A stretch of 64,000 bases of DNA from Pseudopithomyces maydicus (lineage: Eukaryota; Ascomycota; Dothideomycetes; Pleosporales; Didymosphaeriaceae), in contig JANTUC010000007.1 in NCBI GenBank assembly GCA_026873275.1, positions 124,001-188,000 of the forward strand, written 5' to 3'. The notes beneath the pieces are model-generated. The model saw only the letters and a program-made list of their open reading frames with translations. It had not been told where the DNA came from and did not search any database. Position numbers and translations under genes: made by a program. Of this stretch, positions 18,826 to 30,918 are shown piece by piece. Each line of letters begins with the position of its first letter. Position 1 is the stretch's first letter.

Positions 18826-20685
18826 TACATACTAGCTCTTGTGAATATTTCTGGTGGTCTAATTCCTAGCCATTATTTTTATTATCATATCGTCACTCTT
18901 CTGCTATTCTCGCTTCCAGTGCCATTTTAGAGACAGGGATGCACTCGGGAGATAGGAAATCTTAGAATATTTTAGACACCGTAGATAAAACACAGAACCA
19001 TGATAGATATCAAGTTTGAGAGACCACAGAGTGCACTCACGACTCCATAGAGCACATGGTCTTTTAAACACACCATAGACCTCGAACAGAGGATTTCTTT
19101 TATATAGAGGCCAGGGAAACATCGAAGGTCAGTATGTTGGTTATATCTTAAATAGTTGCATAAAACGCCTCAAGGAAAATTTTAGGATGCTGAAATGGAA
19201 TTTCCATATTAGAGTATGGAGAAGAAATAGGTCGATAGATAGGGGGTTTTTATATTGTTATTCGCTCCTCTAATTCGGCTTATTGCGGAGAGGAAGGTGA
19301 TGATAGTCATTATTAGGGTTTTATTTAGAGTTGCCCTTGCAATCTGAACACTAATCGGTTTGGTTAGCGTCCAGGGCGCGTACATGTCATGAATAGCGTG
19401 CTCGTGCTTTTAGACACCCTCGAGTATACTGATTCGCGTTCAAAGAAAAAGGTAGATCTAGTTGTTAGCTAGTTTATTTAAAATTTAGTAAAGAAAAAAT
19501 CCTTTCTCGACAGCACAAAACATGGCGTTATCCTCGAGTGTTTTAAATCGCTCAGAACACTCACATCGCGCTCTTTTCCAATCTCTTTTGTTTTAGATAG
19601 GAACGATGGTTTCTTAACTCTTAGTGTTTTAGTTCTCTATATTCAACGGTGCAGCGTGAGAAAGAAGTAGGACCCATAAAGACAAGGGGTATTTATTGCC
19701 AACTTTACACAAGGACAACGCTCAAATCAAAGGAGATAATGATGAATATTATCATTTAGTATATTATAAAACCCAAGGCCTGATATATGTAGTTCATGGA
19801 CTTTAGGGCATTTCCCCAGATGCACCCACAGTACGTGTTAAGGTTACTTTAGACACCCGGGACAAGCCCATGTATCAACCCTGTCTAGCTTTAAAGATGA
19901 CATAGTACATTCATTTATCATACACTCAAAGATTCAGTCACCTTGATCATATTACTTCCGCCTTCTTTTAGTTTTCCAATAGAGCAGCATATGGTTTGTA
20001 AGGAGAGAAATGGACGAGAGAAGAGGTGTTTATATCCGACTCTTAAATTATACTCATGTAACTAATAGTGATGTCTACCATCTCCAGTCAATATGGTTTA
20101 CTACTATTATTACAGGGAAGTAGAACTTTCCTCGGGGATCAGGAGCACACACATTAGGGTCCGATTCATAAGATTTAGAACAAGCAAACAAAAAACTCAG
20201 AGCTTACTCATAGGTTCTCGGGGACTTTTCTTTTAGAATTCTACGTCATTTTGGACATTTTAATTTGCTCAGGCTTTTCGTAAATCAATCATACTCCTTG
20301 TATACTATATCTTTTACAGATGAAGACAGACCATGACTGATATGTGAGGTGTTTTGGACAGACGTAAGACCCCACAGATCCAAGTTATAGCACCCCTGCT
20401 TCTATGTGTTGCGCATACTTTTCGTGCATTTATTGCTGCAATCCAGCGTCGTATCATTCTCACTCAGTATCTGATTGGTAGGATTTCACAAGGCTGATCA
20501 CCTCGCGAGATATAGTGTGGCGCAGCAATAACCAGGTGCATACAGCTGTTCAGCCTTGCAGCGAACCTCAATGTCAGCCCCGCCTTCGTTCAGCTTCTCT
20601 GCCCTTTGAATGCTGCGTTTTATTCCTTCCATCGACCCTTCTATCACCCCTTCTATCAGAAAACCTTCGCCCCACTGAACTCTAC

Positions 20686-23600
20686 ATGGACCCGCTTAGT
20701 GCCACGGCTAGTATTATCGCCGTTCTTCAGCTCTCAAGCAAGGTTATCGGGTATCTTACTAACGTCAAGGATGCCTCTAAAGAGCGTGCTCAATGCGCCA
20801 TCGAGGTTTCGAATCTGCATAGCCTGCTTCTCAGTCTTAAGTTTCACCTAGAATCAGAAAACGTCAATACTCCGTGGTACACAGCCGTCCGAGCTCTCGC
20901 GATCGAAAATGGGCCGCTTGATCAATTCAAACAGGCCCTAAAAACTTTGCAGGCCGGAATGACAGATCGAGGTCGATCGAGCAAAGTGACAGATGTACTC
21001 ATGTGGAAGTTCAAGAAAGATGAGGTGGACAGCATATTGAGACAAATCGAACGTCTGAAGGCGCTGGTTGAGATCGCCTTGCAAAGAGATCAGTTGTAAG
21101 ATCTCTTCCACTGTTCAGCAAACGCATTACCAATTATACCAGGAAACTCTCTCAAGCCATAAAAACCGATACTCAAACCATAAAAGATGACGTCCGAGCC
21201 ATAAAAACCGGTAATCAGACGATCAGAGACAACACCAGCAACATCAAAGACGATACTGAGGCCATCAGATCTGGCATCAATTCGGTCAAAATACAGGTGG
21301 ATAATGCCAAGATCCATGAGTTGCTTGAATGGATCTCACCTTCGAATTATCCCGCTCAACAATCCGATATCATGAAGCGGAGGCAAAATGGAACAGGCCA
21401 ATGGTTTTTAGATGCACCTCAAGTGAATACGTGGCTCAGTGAGCCCTATACGACCCTTTTCTGCCCAGGTATTCCAGGAGCTGGAAAGACTATGATGGCG
21501 GCTATTGCGATTGACTATCTTTTAAACAATATACAGAGCGATTCAGTCGGTATTGCGTACACTTACTGCAACTACAAAGCTAGGGATGAGCAAGATACTT
21601 CTCATATACTGGCAGCGATTCTCAAGCAATTAGTTCAGGCTCAGCCGCAATTGTCGACATGTCTAGAGACATTGCATACCCAGCATCGAGCTAAGGGCAC
21701 AAGGCCTTTAGTTGATGAGCTCTTCAGTACTCTAACGGATGCAGTTTCATATTACTCTACTACTTACATCGTAGTCGATGCTCTGGACGAATGCCGAGAT
21801 AGTGATGGCACCCGGCGCCAGTTGCTAGACAAACTGAACGATCTCCAAAGGACACAAGACACCCGTTTGATGTTTACTTCACGTTTCATACCAGAGATCG
21901 TTATTGGATTCCCGAAGGCTACAAAGCTAGAGGTACAAGCCAGCAAAGAGGATTTAGAGCAATACCTAGCTGGCCAACTGTACCGGCTACCAAGATGTAT
22001 TCAGAACGATTCTCTACTTCAAGTCTCAATCCAAGACGTAATCTTTAAAGCTGCAGGGGGAATGTAGGTTGTTTTTCACTTTCATCGAGATTATTCTCAC
22101 TAATTAAAACAGGTTTCTTCTTGCTCGACTGTTTGTTGATTCCTTACTCGACAAAAGAACGAAAACCAAGGTCAAATCAACACTCGCGGCATTGAGTGGG
22201 GGTTCCAGACACCCAATCAGGCTTACGATCAAGCATATGGCCAGGCCATCGAACGGATCGAAGGCCAACTGCCTGGAGATACTGCACTTGCAAAATCCGT
22301 CCTTACCTGGATTACAAGTGCCAAAAGACCACTTACGATTATCGAAATATGCCATGCGGTTGCAATAGAGCCGGACCAAGAGAGCTTGGACTCCGACGAC
22401 ATTCCTGACATTAACGACATGGTTTCCGTGTGTGCTGGTCTCGTATCCGTTGACGAGAAGAGCAAGATCGTCCGTCTTGTGCATTATACAACACAGGAAT
22501 ATCTCGAGCGAACTCAGGATCTCTGGAATCCTGGTGCGCAGCTACGTGTTGCCTCGGCCTGTCTCACCTACCTGTCATTTCCTGCCTTTAAAGTTATGAA
22601 GGGCATTTTTTACATTCGGTTCAATCAGTATTCGTTCTTAGAGTATGCTGCGATGTACTGGGGTGACCATCTATTCCCATTCCAAGTTGAACTACGTGAG
22701 CAAGCGTGTTCATTCCTTCGCGATGAAGCTCTAGTGCAACATGCTGCGCGATCTCGAGACATCTTCAGACGCTACAGCATACCGAAAACGACCTGTCTAC
22801 ATTTCATCGCCGAATTTGGATTGCATGTAATATTATTGGATTTCATACCGCGAGATGGCATGATTTCAGCCACACCTATTCATACGAGAGACATAGATGA
22901 TCACACTCCTCTTTCAACTGCCGCCCGAATGGGGCACGAAAGCGTGGTGAAAGTTTTCCTAGATATTGGAGTGGATGTGACGAGTGATCTCTTGCACGAT
23001 TCCCTTTACCAAGCCGCGAATAATGGGCACGAGTCCATTGTAGACCTACTGCTTGATAGCGGTGCCGATATTAATGGAACAGCCGATGTTCCTCCGACGA
23101 GCGCTCTTGAGGCTGCTTCAAGGGCGGGAAATGAGCTTTTGGTACAAAAACTGCTTGATAAGGGTGCTGATATAAATATAAATGATGGTGGTGCCCTCAG
23201 AATGGCAATTATGGGTAGGAAAAACAATATTGCAAAGCTGTTAGTCGGGCAGGGTATCAATCTCAACAATATCGATCCAAAAAACGGTGATACTGCACTC
23301 CAGATAGCCTCACGACTAGATGATGACGGCCTGGTACGATATTTGCATGAAAAGGGTGCAGATGTTCATTTGAAAAGTTCTACGGGCACCGCGCTGGATC
23401 ATGCTGTACTTAAAGACCATATGGAGGTGGTGAAAACGCTGTTGGGTTTGGGAGTTGACGTCAATTCTCGATCCTAGTGCTACGGTACAAGTCTAGTATG
23501 TGCTGCAAAAACTGGCAACGAATGCATGATTGAGATTCTTCCCACTGCGGGCGCTGATATTAAAGTGCGCGGCAGAGAAACAAATCTTAATGCACTTCAA

Positions 23601-24727
23601 ATCGCTTCGATCACGGGTAACTTGCGAGCAGTGCAGATGTTACTAGATCATGGTGCAGATATCAATGCAAGAGGTGGAAATTTTAACAGCGCTATTCAGG
23701 CTGCATCGCTCGAGTGCAATACAAATATCATAAGACTACTCATAGACCGAGGTGTTGACGTTAATACTCAAGGCGGATTCTACGAAAATGCTTTAAACGC
23801 GGCCACACTAGATCGAGATACAAGAGATAATGACCGAAAGGAAACCATGAAATTGTTGCTCGAAAAGGGTGCTGACATCAACCATCGACTATACCTTTCC
23901 TCAAATATGGAATCGCAAAGAATGACAGGATGGCATTGCGGCTCAATTCCAAACCAGCTCTCATACTGGGGAAAAACAGAGATATTGAAGTTTTGTTTCG
24001 AAGAGTATCATGCAGATCGAGAGCTCACAGATAGACATGGCAGAACTGCTCTTCATGTCGCTGCAGGACGTGGATACTCTGACGCCTTCAATTATCTTCT
24101 GGACATAGGACTTAACCCTGAAACGAAGGACGTTAAAGGAGATGATATACTCAGTTACGCTGCCTCGGGTGGCTCCGCTAAAATTCTTGATAGAGCCTTG
24201 AAGAGTGTCGTAGGACCGAGATTGAGGGGCTTTTGGAGTCCCTTGCATTGGGCTTGCAGAAGTGGAAAATCTTCGGCTATCGAGCGGCTGGTTGAACAAG
24301 GATATCGAAACGAGTTTGTCACCCTCGAAGATTCTGGGGAGACTTGGGACGCAGTTTCCATTGCTATTCGATCTCGCAATGCTGAAATGCTGAATGAATT
24401 ATCTCCGCTTTGCAGATCCTTACTCAACATAAAGGACGGCCTAACAAACGAAGGTGAACCCAAAAGATATCTTCTATATGCTGTGGAGTGTAGCAGCTGC
24501 TTTTACGTGGGTTAATAAGCCATGAGCATTTGACAGTTCAGATTTCTTACAAAGAACAGCAAGATTACACTCCACACTATCACTGTTTGAGTTGCGAAGA
24601 ATTCTTTTATTGCTTCATGTGCAAGCCTTTTTTGGAGCACCTGCATCCAGATCATACTTGGAAATATGAATGTGGGTCTGAATTCAGATCTGAATCTGAG
24701 TCAGATTATGATGAATGGTCGAGTTAA
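20686..24727 (+). CDS. NACHT-ankyrin receptor with C-terminal zinc finger
   Basis: NLR-type protein of the kind linked to fungal non-self recognition. Start 20686 gives MDPLSATASIIAVLQLSSKV, a common fungal NLR N-terminus. Introns 21096-21142 (47 bases) and 22064-22112 (49 bases) are GT..AG. After the N-terminal domain come six heptads (about 21160-21290; units such as TDTQTIK and DDTEAIR), then NACHT with Walker A GIPGAGKT (21469-21492) and Walker B VVDALDE (near 21775). About twelve ankyrin repeats follow (22.9-24.3 kb), and a Cys/His module CLSCEEFFYCFMC..HLHPDH resembles a ZZ finger. One base seems missing in G5 22198-22202 and in G3 24509-24511; with both restored the length is 1315 codons. 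Separately, a TAG at 23475-23477 interrupts the ankyrin series in frame, one transition from CAG, so the gene may truly be truncated. Confidence 0.85.
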
Positions 24728-25413
24728 TCTATTGCTGAATACTCTGCCGACTTTTTCATATACTATTTGTCATTCAGAAATCTTTACTTCTAGATTGGGG
24801 TATTACATTATCGTTATAGAAAAAATACATTCTTTCTGCTGGGTTTTTGATGCAAATGGTTTGAAAGAAAGACTAGACTAGGACACGCTTTAGGGAGACA
24901 GATCCTTGGCTAGATCGGTGGTGCTAATCGTGTATCGCCCGGCACCGCTCGCTGTTTCGAATCATCATTTCCAAAAAGCAGCATTTATATTCAAAGGCCC
25001 AAGATTTGAAGTGGATTATGAATATATCGATTTTGGATACTACAAATAAAGAAATTTGCAGAACTCTAGGTACCGTAATTCGCACCTCCTGCTGCCGCAT
25101 TGCAACAACACACACCACCAAGCCAGCACGACACAAACGATCAAATCCCCAAATCAAGACAAGAGAACCAATAAATTAAATCGAAATACAAAGACCTAGG
25201 CCCGTCTCCAGCGCACTCAGCGCCCCAAGACGACCCAGGAAAACAGGGGTATCAAACACACATGCAAAACGAAACCACGAACCCCAACCCCACCATCCAC
25301 ATCTCCGCGCCTATCCGACGAGCAGCACCCGGTTTCGATCCATCCTCCACCCTCGCCTCACCCTCGCCCCGTCCATGATCCGAACCTCCACCGTCCGCCG
25401 CTCGTCCGCACCC
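24728..25413. other. Spacer between converging genes
   Basis: Holds the 3' ends of the NACHT-ankyrin gene and the minus-strand secreted-protein gene. No gene or RNA supported. GC content rises again from about 25.2 kb. Confidence 0.5.
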
Positions 25414-26115
25414 CTAAGCCGTAGCGCCAACACCCAACGCCTTCTTCGCCTCAATCCACAGGGTATCCCTATCAGGCGTGTGGTCCGTCTCGATACACTC
25501 GGTCAGATACGCATCCCACCCATCCATATCCCCGGTCGCCAGCCCAGTCTCGTACTTTGCATCACACTTCTTCGTCAGATACCACGCTGCGCTCGCGAAG
25601 CTCTCCTCGGGGCCCTGCACCAGCTTGAGCACATTCCTCATCTGATCGTTCGCCGTCTCCGTCTCGTTCTTGCCCGCCTTCTGCGCGGCGTCTTTGGCCT
25701 CAGCCTGCGCGGTGGCCACGGCCTTTGCGCCGAACAGCTCCGTCGCGTACTCCTCGTTGAACTTGTACATCTGCATGTTGCGGGTGCCCTGGCCGGGGCG
25801 GCCCGGGAAGTGGTTTTGGTTGTAGACGAAGTTGCCGGACTCGAAGAGCATGAGGGCGATGAGGGCGGCGCGTGTGCCGGGGGCGCTGATGTCGTATTTC
25901 TTGAAGGCTGAGTTGAGGGCGGGCGCGGCGTCGCGGGCGGTGGCGCATTCGTCGGGGAAGGCTACGCTGTTGACGCAGGAGACGGTTGTGGGGGCCATGG
26001 CGATGATGTTTTGGGGGGTGATGTCGCAGGTTTGGTCTTGGGTTTGGGCCTCTAGGGTGGGGAGGGCGAGGGCGGTGGAGAGGAGGGGGAAGAGGAGGGA
26101 TTTGGAGAGGACCAT
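25414..26115 (-). CDS. Secreted protein, possibly lysozyme-like
   Basis: A 233-residue intronless protein with a clear signal peptide (MVLSKSLLFPLLSTALALP). The mature part has five cysteines. The stretch AALIALMLFESGNFVYNQNHF then GRPGQGTRNMQMYKFNEEYA recalls an uncharacterised family of fungal secreted proteins; the FESG glutamate followed by an aromatic and Asn-rich segment is reminiscent of lysozyme-like folds, but this is only an impression. It lies between accessory genes. Possible roles include wall remodelling or attack on other microbes. The start is supported by the signal peptide and a sharp fall in GC content upstream. Confidence 0.7.
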   Translation of the reverse strand: MVLSKSLLFPLLSTALALPTLEAQTQDQTCDITPQNIIAMAPTTVSCVNSVAFPDECATARDAAPALNSAFKKYDISAPGTRAALIALMLFESGNFVYNQNHFPGRPGQGTRNMQMYKFNEEYATELFGAKAVATAQAEAKDAAQKAGKNETETANDQMRNVLKLVQGPEESFASAAWYLTKKCDAKYETGLATGDMDGWDAYLTECIETDHTPDRDTLWIEAKKALGVGATA

Positions 26116-27488
26116 CTTGTTGGTGGTTTGTGTTGTAGTTGTGGTTGTGGTTGCAGTTGTATTTGCAGATTCTTTTCTTATATGAAGAAGAAGAAAGGAA
26201 GTGTAGAAGAAAGAACAGAGAGATAGTCGTGAGAAAGTATAGTCTGCGATAGATGATTCGCAACTTTATGTTTTTTCAATATCGGTTTGGTTGGTACTTA
26301 AGTCGCTTGAGGGTGGCTGAGGGTTCTCTAACGAACGTGCGTTGCGGCTGAAGAGGAATAAATAGTGCTGACTACCCGCACGGTGAACAGCGCGAATGGC
26401 TGTAAATGGATAACAAGCGACGAAATCAAGCTTCACAATGAGTAATGAAAGGAACGTTGTGTAAAGGCGCGGCGTCACCCTTGATATACACACCCACGCA
26501 CACGTACGACAAAAGCGCGCCATTCCTACCTCGACCCCTCGCCATCCTTTGTTTCATTGTTCGTCGACCCCTTCCATCCCTCGAGTGACCTAGGGAGTGA
26601 TTAGAAGTGATGTGGTGAGGTTGGCTAGCGATGAATAGGGCAATGACAGCCAACGCTTCTTTGGCGCCACCACGTGACGAGGTGGCTTTGGGGATTCTAT
26701 TGGGTGTGGGGTAGCGCTGTGTCTGCGATCGGCGCCTCATCGATGTTTCAAAACACCCCTTCCCCTAAAGACAAGCTTTGCTCACATAACCCGCCAGTCG
26801 CTTTTAGGAGGTTTGGCATTGCTTGTGTTCCTGTCATTACCCCGTGTGGAATGCTGTGCCACTCACAGCTCGTGTGTCAACCGTGGCGATGATTGGCCCT
26901 GACAGCCCCTGACAGGACGTACACGTATTTCTTCTGCGACAAAGGATCGTGACACTTTCCTTCGCAGGAATGCATTGTATGACTGTAGAACCACACTCTT
27001 CAAATGAATGGAGAAAATTTTCGCGCATTGCTGGAAGAGCAATACCAAGACCGAGTAATCCTTCGCGCGAGCTGACCAAGGCGCAGTGGTCTATATTTGG
27101 CGCTATGCCCAGGTACATTCGAAATTTAGTCGTGCACAGAGCGCACTCCACAACGCCCGTTGCGGCTGAATGGAGAAAGTATCTTATCTAGCTATACTAA
27201 AAGTGAATCACGTTGCTATCGTGCGGGTGGCGTCCCCAAGCCAAGTCATAACGGTGTTCGCGTCGCTTAAAGGGAGCCCAACCCCTACCCAACTTTTTGT
27301 ACTATCATTATTAGGGACTAGATGAAAATAATCATCGGGGTAATGTGAAAACAACACGGTAAAAATAGTTGTCCTGTTATTGAGAAGTGCAGGCAGTACT
27401 ATAGATATTATGTTCATTTTACCCCGACGACTATTTTAACCTAGTTTTTAACAATAATGAAGTACAACAAATACTACAAAGAAATACT
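26116..27488. other. Intergenic region
   Basis: About 1.4 kb without a supported gene. It holds the promoter of the secreted-protein gene and the 3' side of the C2H2 gene. The 13-base word CGTTGCGGCTGAA occurs twice (about 26339 and 27160). Confidence 0.5.
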
Positions 27489-29284
27489 TCAAATCTCACT
27501 TCCAAAATCTCGCCTGTGTTTTCCCTCCTTCGTTGGATTTTCAGGGAATTGAGACAGCTCCATCTGCAACCCCGCCAATTCAATATCCGCATCGGGTACC
27601 CCAGGCATGACCAAAAGCTCCAACTCATCTCTCGCCTGCCAAACAGGCTCATCGCTTTCGCCCGGAAGCGCGATGTATTTCTCAAACTCCGCGAGCTCAG
27701 CCGTGTCAGGGTCCAACGGCTGCTCGAGAGACTGGTATCCGGAGTCATGGCCCTGATAAATATCATAAGTGAAGCGCGGCCCTGGCTGGGACCTGTGGTT
27801 GAGGTCGAGTAAGGTTTCGGTCAGAGTTGATGTGAAGGTCGGCATGTCCATGGCGGAGAAAGCGCGGGTTGGTGAATATGAGGTGTGCTCCCCGTGGAAG
27901 ACTAAGGGGGTGAACGTCGAGGTTTCGAAATACGGAGATAGGTTTGTCGAGTGGTTGACTTCGTTGCCATGTGGCTGCTCATCCAGAGATGTTAGTCACC
28001 TTTTCTCCCGATACAACTTGTTCTGAAGAGGCGAGATGAACTCACGAGGGGTGGAAGATCTTCGGTAGCCTCAGGTTCCACCGTTGTAGTGCCACTTGTG
28101 TGAGGAAATAGAGCAAGCAAACGGTTCGGTTGGTTTCGATGCTCATGCTCTATGGGTGCTACGATAGTGCGACTTTGAATATGCTCGCTTGATGGTACCG
28201 TATCGCCCTGGCCTAGGGCAATATGTTCGTAATCTGATGTGTGAATAGACTGATACATGACATGAGCGGAAGTAAAAACTTACATGGATCTGGGATATCC
28301 CTGTCGTCCTGGACATCGAAAATGTGACGATAAAGACAACGCCATTTTTCTTCAGCGCTAGAATACGAACCTTGAATGTTCAAGGTCGAAAACCTTGCAT
28401 CTTGCTCCACGGTCATCCATTCGGAACCAGATACTGACAATTCCTTTACTTGGCACATGCCCATACTGACGTGCAGATTCCGCGCATGCTCAGATTGAGC
28501 GAGTGTTTTCCGATTGAACCTCTTCTTACATGTCATGCAACACGGTACTCTGAGTGAGTGAACTCTCTTCACATGCTCACTACTGACTGATAAGCAAAAC
28601 AGAAGGTATACAATGGTTGCAAAGTGGTACGCACATCAATCTTCCCAGCTTCTTGAATCCACACGGTCTCGTACAACCATTTCCGACCTGAAAATACCTA
28701 GCGCGATCATGTTTGGGAAACGGACAGGCTAGAAAGACTGTAGGCGAGATGGTAGCATTCAAAAGAACCTTTGATGAGTCATGGCTCCTCTCACTCTCGT
28801 GTCTCGAACTCTGGGATGTTTTGGATCTCTTTGTTCTTTTCCTCCGATGTGTTGTGGGAGTCTTTGAAACGGGGGTAGGCCGCACTCGTTTCGTTGGCTC
28901 TGTGGTATTTGGATGTTGATTAGACGGGCATTGCTTTATTGCATTCTGATCAACTGGCTCGATGATCCCGTCAAAGTATTTCAGTACTTGTACAACATTC
29001 TGCTTACGGTCCACGCCCGGGGATAGCCTCATTTCACCGAGCCAGCCCGCGACGTCCTCAGTGTCGATCCGCTCTCTCGTACGCTGTGATTTCAGAAGCT
29101 CGAAGACCGACGGATGATTTTCATGGGAGTCTATTTCAGACTTGAGGGAAACATCCTCAATGCGATGGCCGACGGTGTGGTGGTATGTTGGGTTGGTTGA
29201 TAGTATTGACGAATGAGTCGTTGTTAGGTCAGAGCTGCTACAAGACGAATCCGGTGATTCATAGAGTATCTCATGATTTGGCAT
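27489..29284 (-). CDS. Fungal C2H2-type zinc-finger protein
   Basis: Four exons on the minus strand: 29284-28635, 28582-28284, 28233-28046 and 27974-27489, with introns of 52, 50 and 71 bases, all GT..AG; the joined length is 540 residues. The zinc-finger part reads ACPFPKHDRARY, then GNGCTRPCGFKKLGRLISEH, then HVKRVH, then a second finger CCMTCKKRFNRKTLAQSEH with a downstream His. After it EEKWRCLYRHIFDVQD and IPDPYYEH match the common ascomycete layout where the finger pair is followed by EE(R/K)W..I(Y/F)..(L/I)F and P.PYY. The N-terminal third is Ser/Thr-rich with a Lys/Arg patch that could be a nuclear signal. The start MPNHEILYESPDSS was chosen because the longer frame lacks ATG. Transcription regulator is the likely role; targets are unknown. 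Confidence 0.8.
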
Positions 29285-30194
29285 AAAATTCAGCCTAGCG
29301 ATAGAAGCTTGGTAACTGAAGATATTAACAGCTGGTTTCAAATTGATGGAAGGAACAAGTTACCCCATGGCTTATGATTTTGTACGATGTACTTCCGTCA
29401 GTTTCGTTCAACACAGCGACCTATACCAACAGAAGATATTAGGACTGTTCTTCCGAAGACCCTGTTCGCCTCTTATAAGCAACGTTTGGTGATGCGAGTG
29501 GGGCAGCGGTATGTCCTGTTTCTCCCGTCTTGTGAGCTAGAAGCCCCCAAGCACACCACGGTTCTTCCCAGTTACGTTGATTTAGCCAGAGGTTCAGAGA
29601 GTAAGATGCATCGGGCTCGGTAATCGAAAGGCTCTTTGACGCAGGCACAAAACGAATTCCGCTTAGTACTTGTTGTTCAACAACCACTGGCTGCATGTGC
29701 ATAACACTGTGTTGCATAGCAGGAAACAAGGCCGCGAACTCGTGGCAGTAAGAAGGAAACACTCAGAGCGACTCACTCAAGAGAGAAGATTGTTTGCTAA
29801 GGCTAGGCTAGCTGAAAGGTTCTTGCTCACTACATATATGTATGGGCTGTGCCAAGGATCGCGAACGCGATGCAATATGAGCTGGGGTATGATTGGTCGA
29901 GGTATGTAGGACCACAGAGGCTCGTACAAAGTACAGCGAAAGAAGGATGATAGAATTCCTTTCATTGTTTAGATCGAAGTAGTAAAAACGATTCTGAGCC
30001 TTCCGATAGACAAGGGATTTTTGTACCAATACCTTCTAGAGAAAGGGTGAGTGGCGGTTGAAGAGTATCGCAAGGCGTGATTGTCGTTCCTCTTACTGAT
30101 TACGGAGTATCGCTTCCGCGAATATTCTGACTACTATGAATCGCGACCGCGATTCTGATTTTTCAAGTCCGGGATATACAGAGGTTCGGCACCT
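29285..30194. other. Intergenic region
   Basis: About 0.9 kb between divergent genes. Short open frames on both strands have no recognisable features. Promoters for both neighbours are expected here. Confidence 0.5.
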
Positions 30195-30918
30195 ATGGTT
30201 CACGTTGATTGTCCTACTAGTCCGTCTAGCTCAATGGCGACCCCAACCATCGTTGGAAACCCGGGCCCTAACTCAAATCCAGTCTATGATAGTGCCATCA
30301 CGGTGCACGTTGCCTTACGGCGAGGTAGAGGAAGTTGGTACTTGTACCGGCTCGAAGGGCGAAGAACGATGACCGGAGCTACTTTGCTGGACAAGATTCG
30401 CGAAATCTACCGCAGCGAAGTAGGAAAAACCTATCAATTCCACGGACGAAAACTAGGCATCCAAAGGCCCGTCCTCGCCATAGAAACCCTCCCTCCTGTG
30501 AGTGAACTTCTCGCCCATATATCACGTACATAATCTAACCAACCAGTCTTTCGACCTCACAAAAGTATATTCGTACCCACACGAAATCCCGATGGTATCT
30601 TGGGTCCGTTCCCGAGAGCTTACAGCTGGATTCTACCGACCGCAGCTCCTTCGTGCGTGGCGGCCTTTTGCAGAAAAAGTCGCAAGCTACGAGCAGGTAC
30701 TTGTCGGTTCACCCTCAGCCGGAGCCATAATCATTGATTTTGAGGTTAACAAGTCATTCGTTGCAATATTGATTGGAATAAGCTTGATTGTGACCACTGT
30801 GGTGGGTATCGCGGTTGGGCTGGCAACGAAGCGTATGGAGCTTGGTATAGGGACCAGTGCTGGTTTATTCGCACTGATATCCGTGCTGGAGGCTCTCAGT
30901 TTTAGGCTGTTTACCTAG
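30195..30918 (+). CDS. Two-pass membrane protein of unknown function
   Basis: Exon 1 is 30195-30497, intron 30498-30546 (49 bases, GTGAGT..CCAG), exon 2 is 30547-30918; the product is 224 residues. A later in-frame Met at 30234 is an alternative start. The N-terminal half is soluble (VHVALRRGRGSWYLYRLEG and a KIREIYRSEVGKTYQFHG stretch). The C-terminal third has two membrane segments: FVAILIGISLIVTTVVGIAV and, after a short charged turn, LGIGTSAGLFALISVLEAL. I do not recognise the family, though the arrangement of a soluble N-terminus with a C-terminal hairpin in the membrane is common in ascomycete orphan proteins. Confidence 0.6.

Larger units (their letters stand above)
16824..20685. other. 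Gene-free AT-rich stretch with recurring TTTTAG motif
   Basis: No gene is supported over 3.8 kb. Composition drops from GC-rich to AT-rich near 17.1 kb. By hand I count 17 plus-strand TTTTAG hexamers between 17160 and 20236, plus several TTTTAA, often continuing as AGACA or AGAGACA. Chance would give about two. Between about 17100 and 17620 the T-tracts recur every 40-75 bases. The reverse complement CTAAAA is rare. A degenerate tandem array or a transcribed non-coding region are possible readings. The 3' end probably holds the NACHT-ankyrin promoter. Confidence 0.55.

Noticed and set aside
17160..20236. TTTTAG motif read as degenerate telomeric repeat
   Set aside because: Units are spaced tens of bases apart and continue AGACA rather than GGG; no tandem TTAGGG seen.
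25375..25911. 178-codon plus-strand frame opposite the secreted protein
   Set aside because: Mirror of a coding strand; the minus strand has a signal peptide and a consistent start and stop.
30222..30236. TAGCTCAATGG resembling a tRNA A-box
   Set aside because: No B-box or cloverleaf follows within 60 bases, and it lies in a plausible coding exon.
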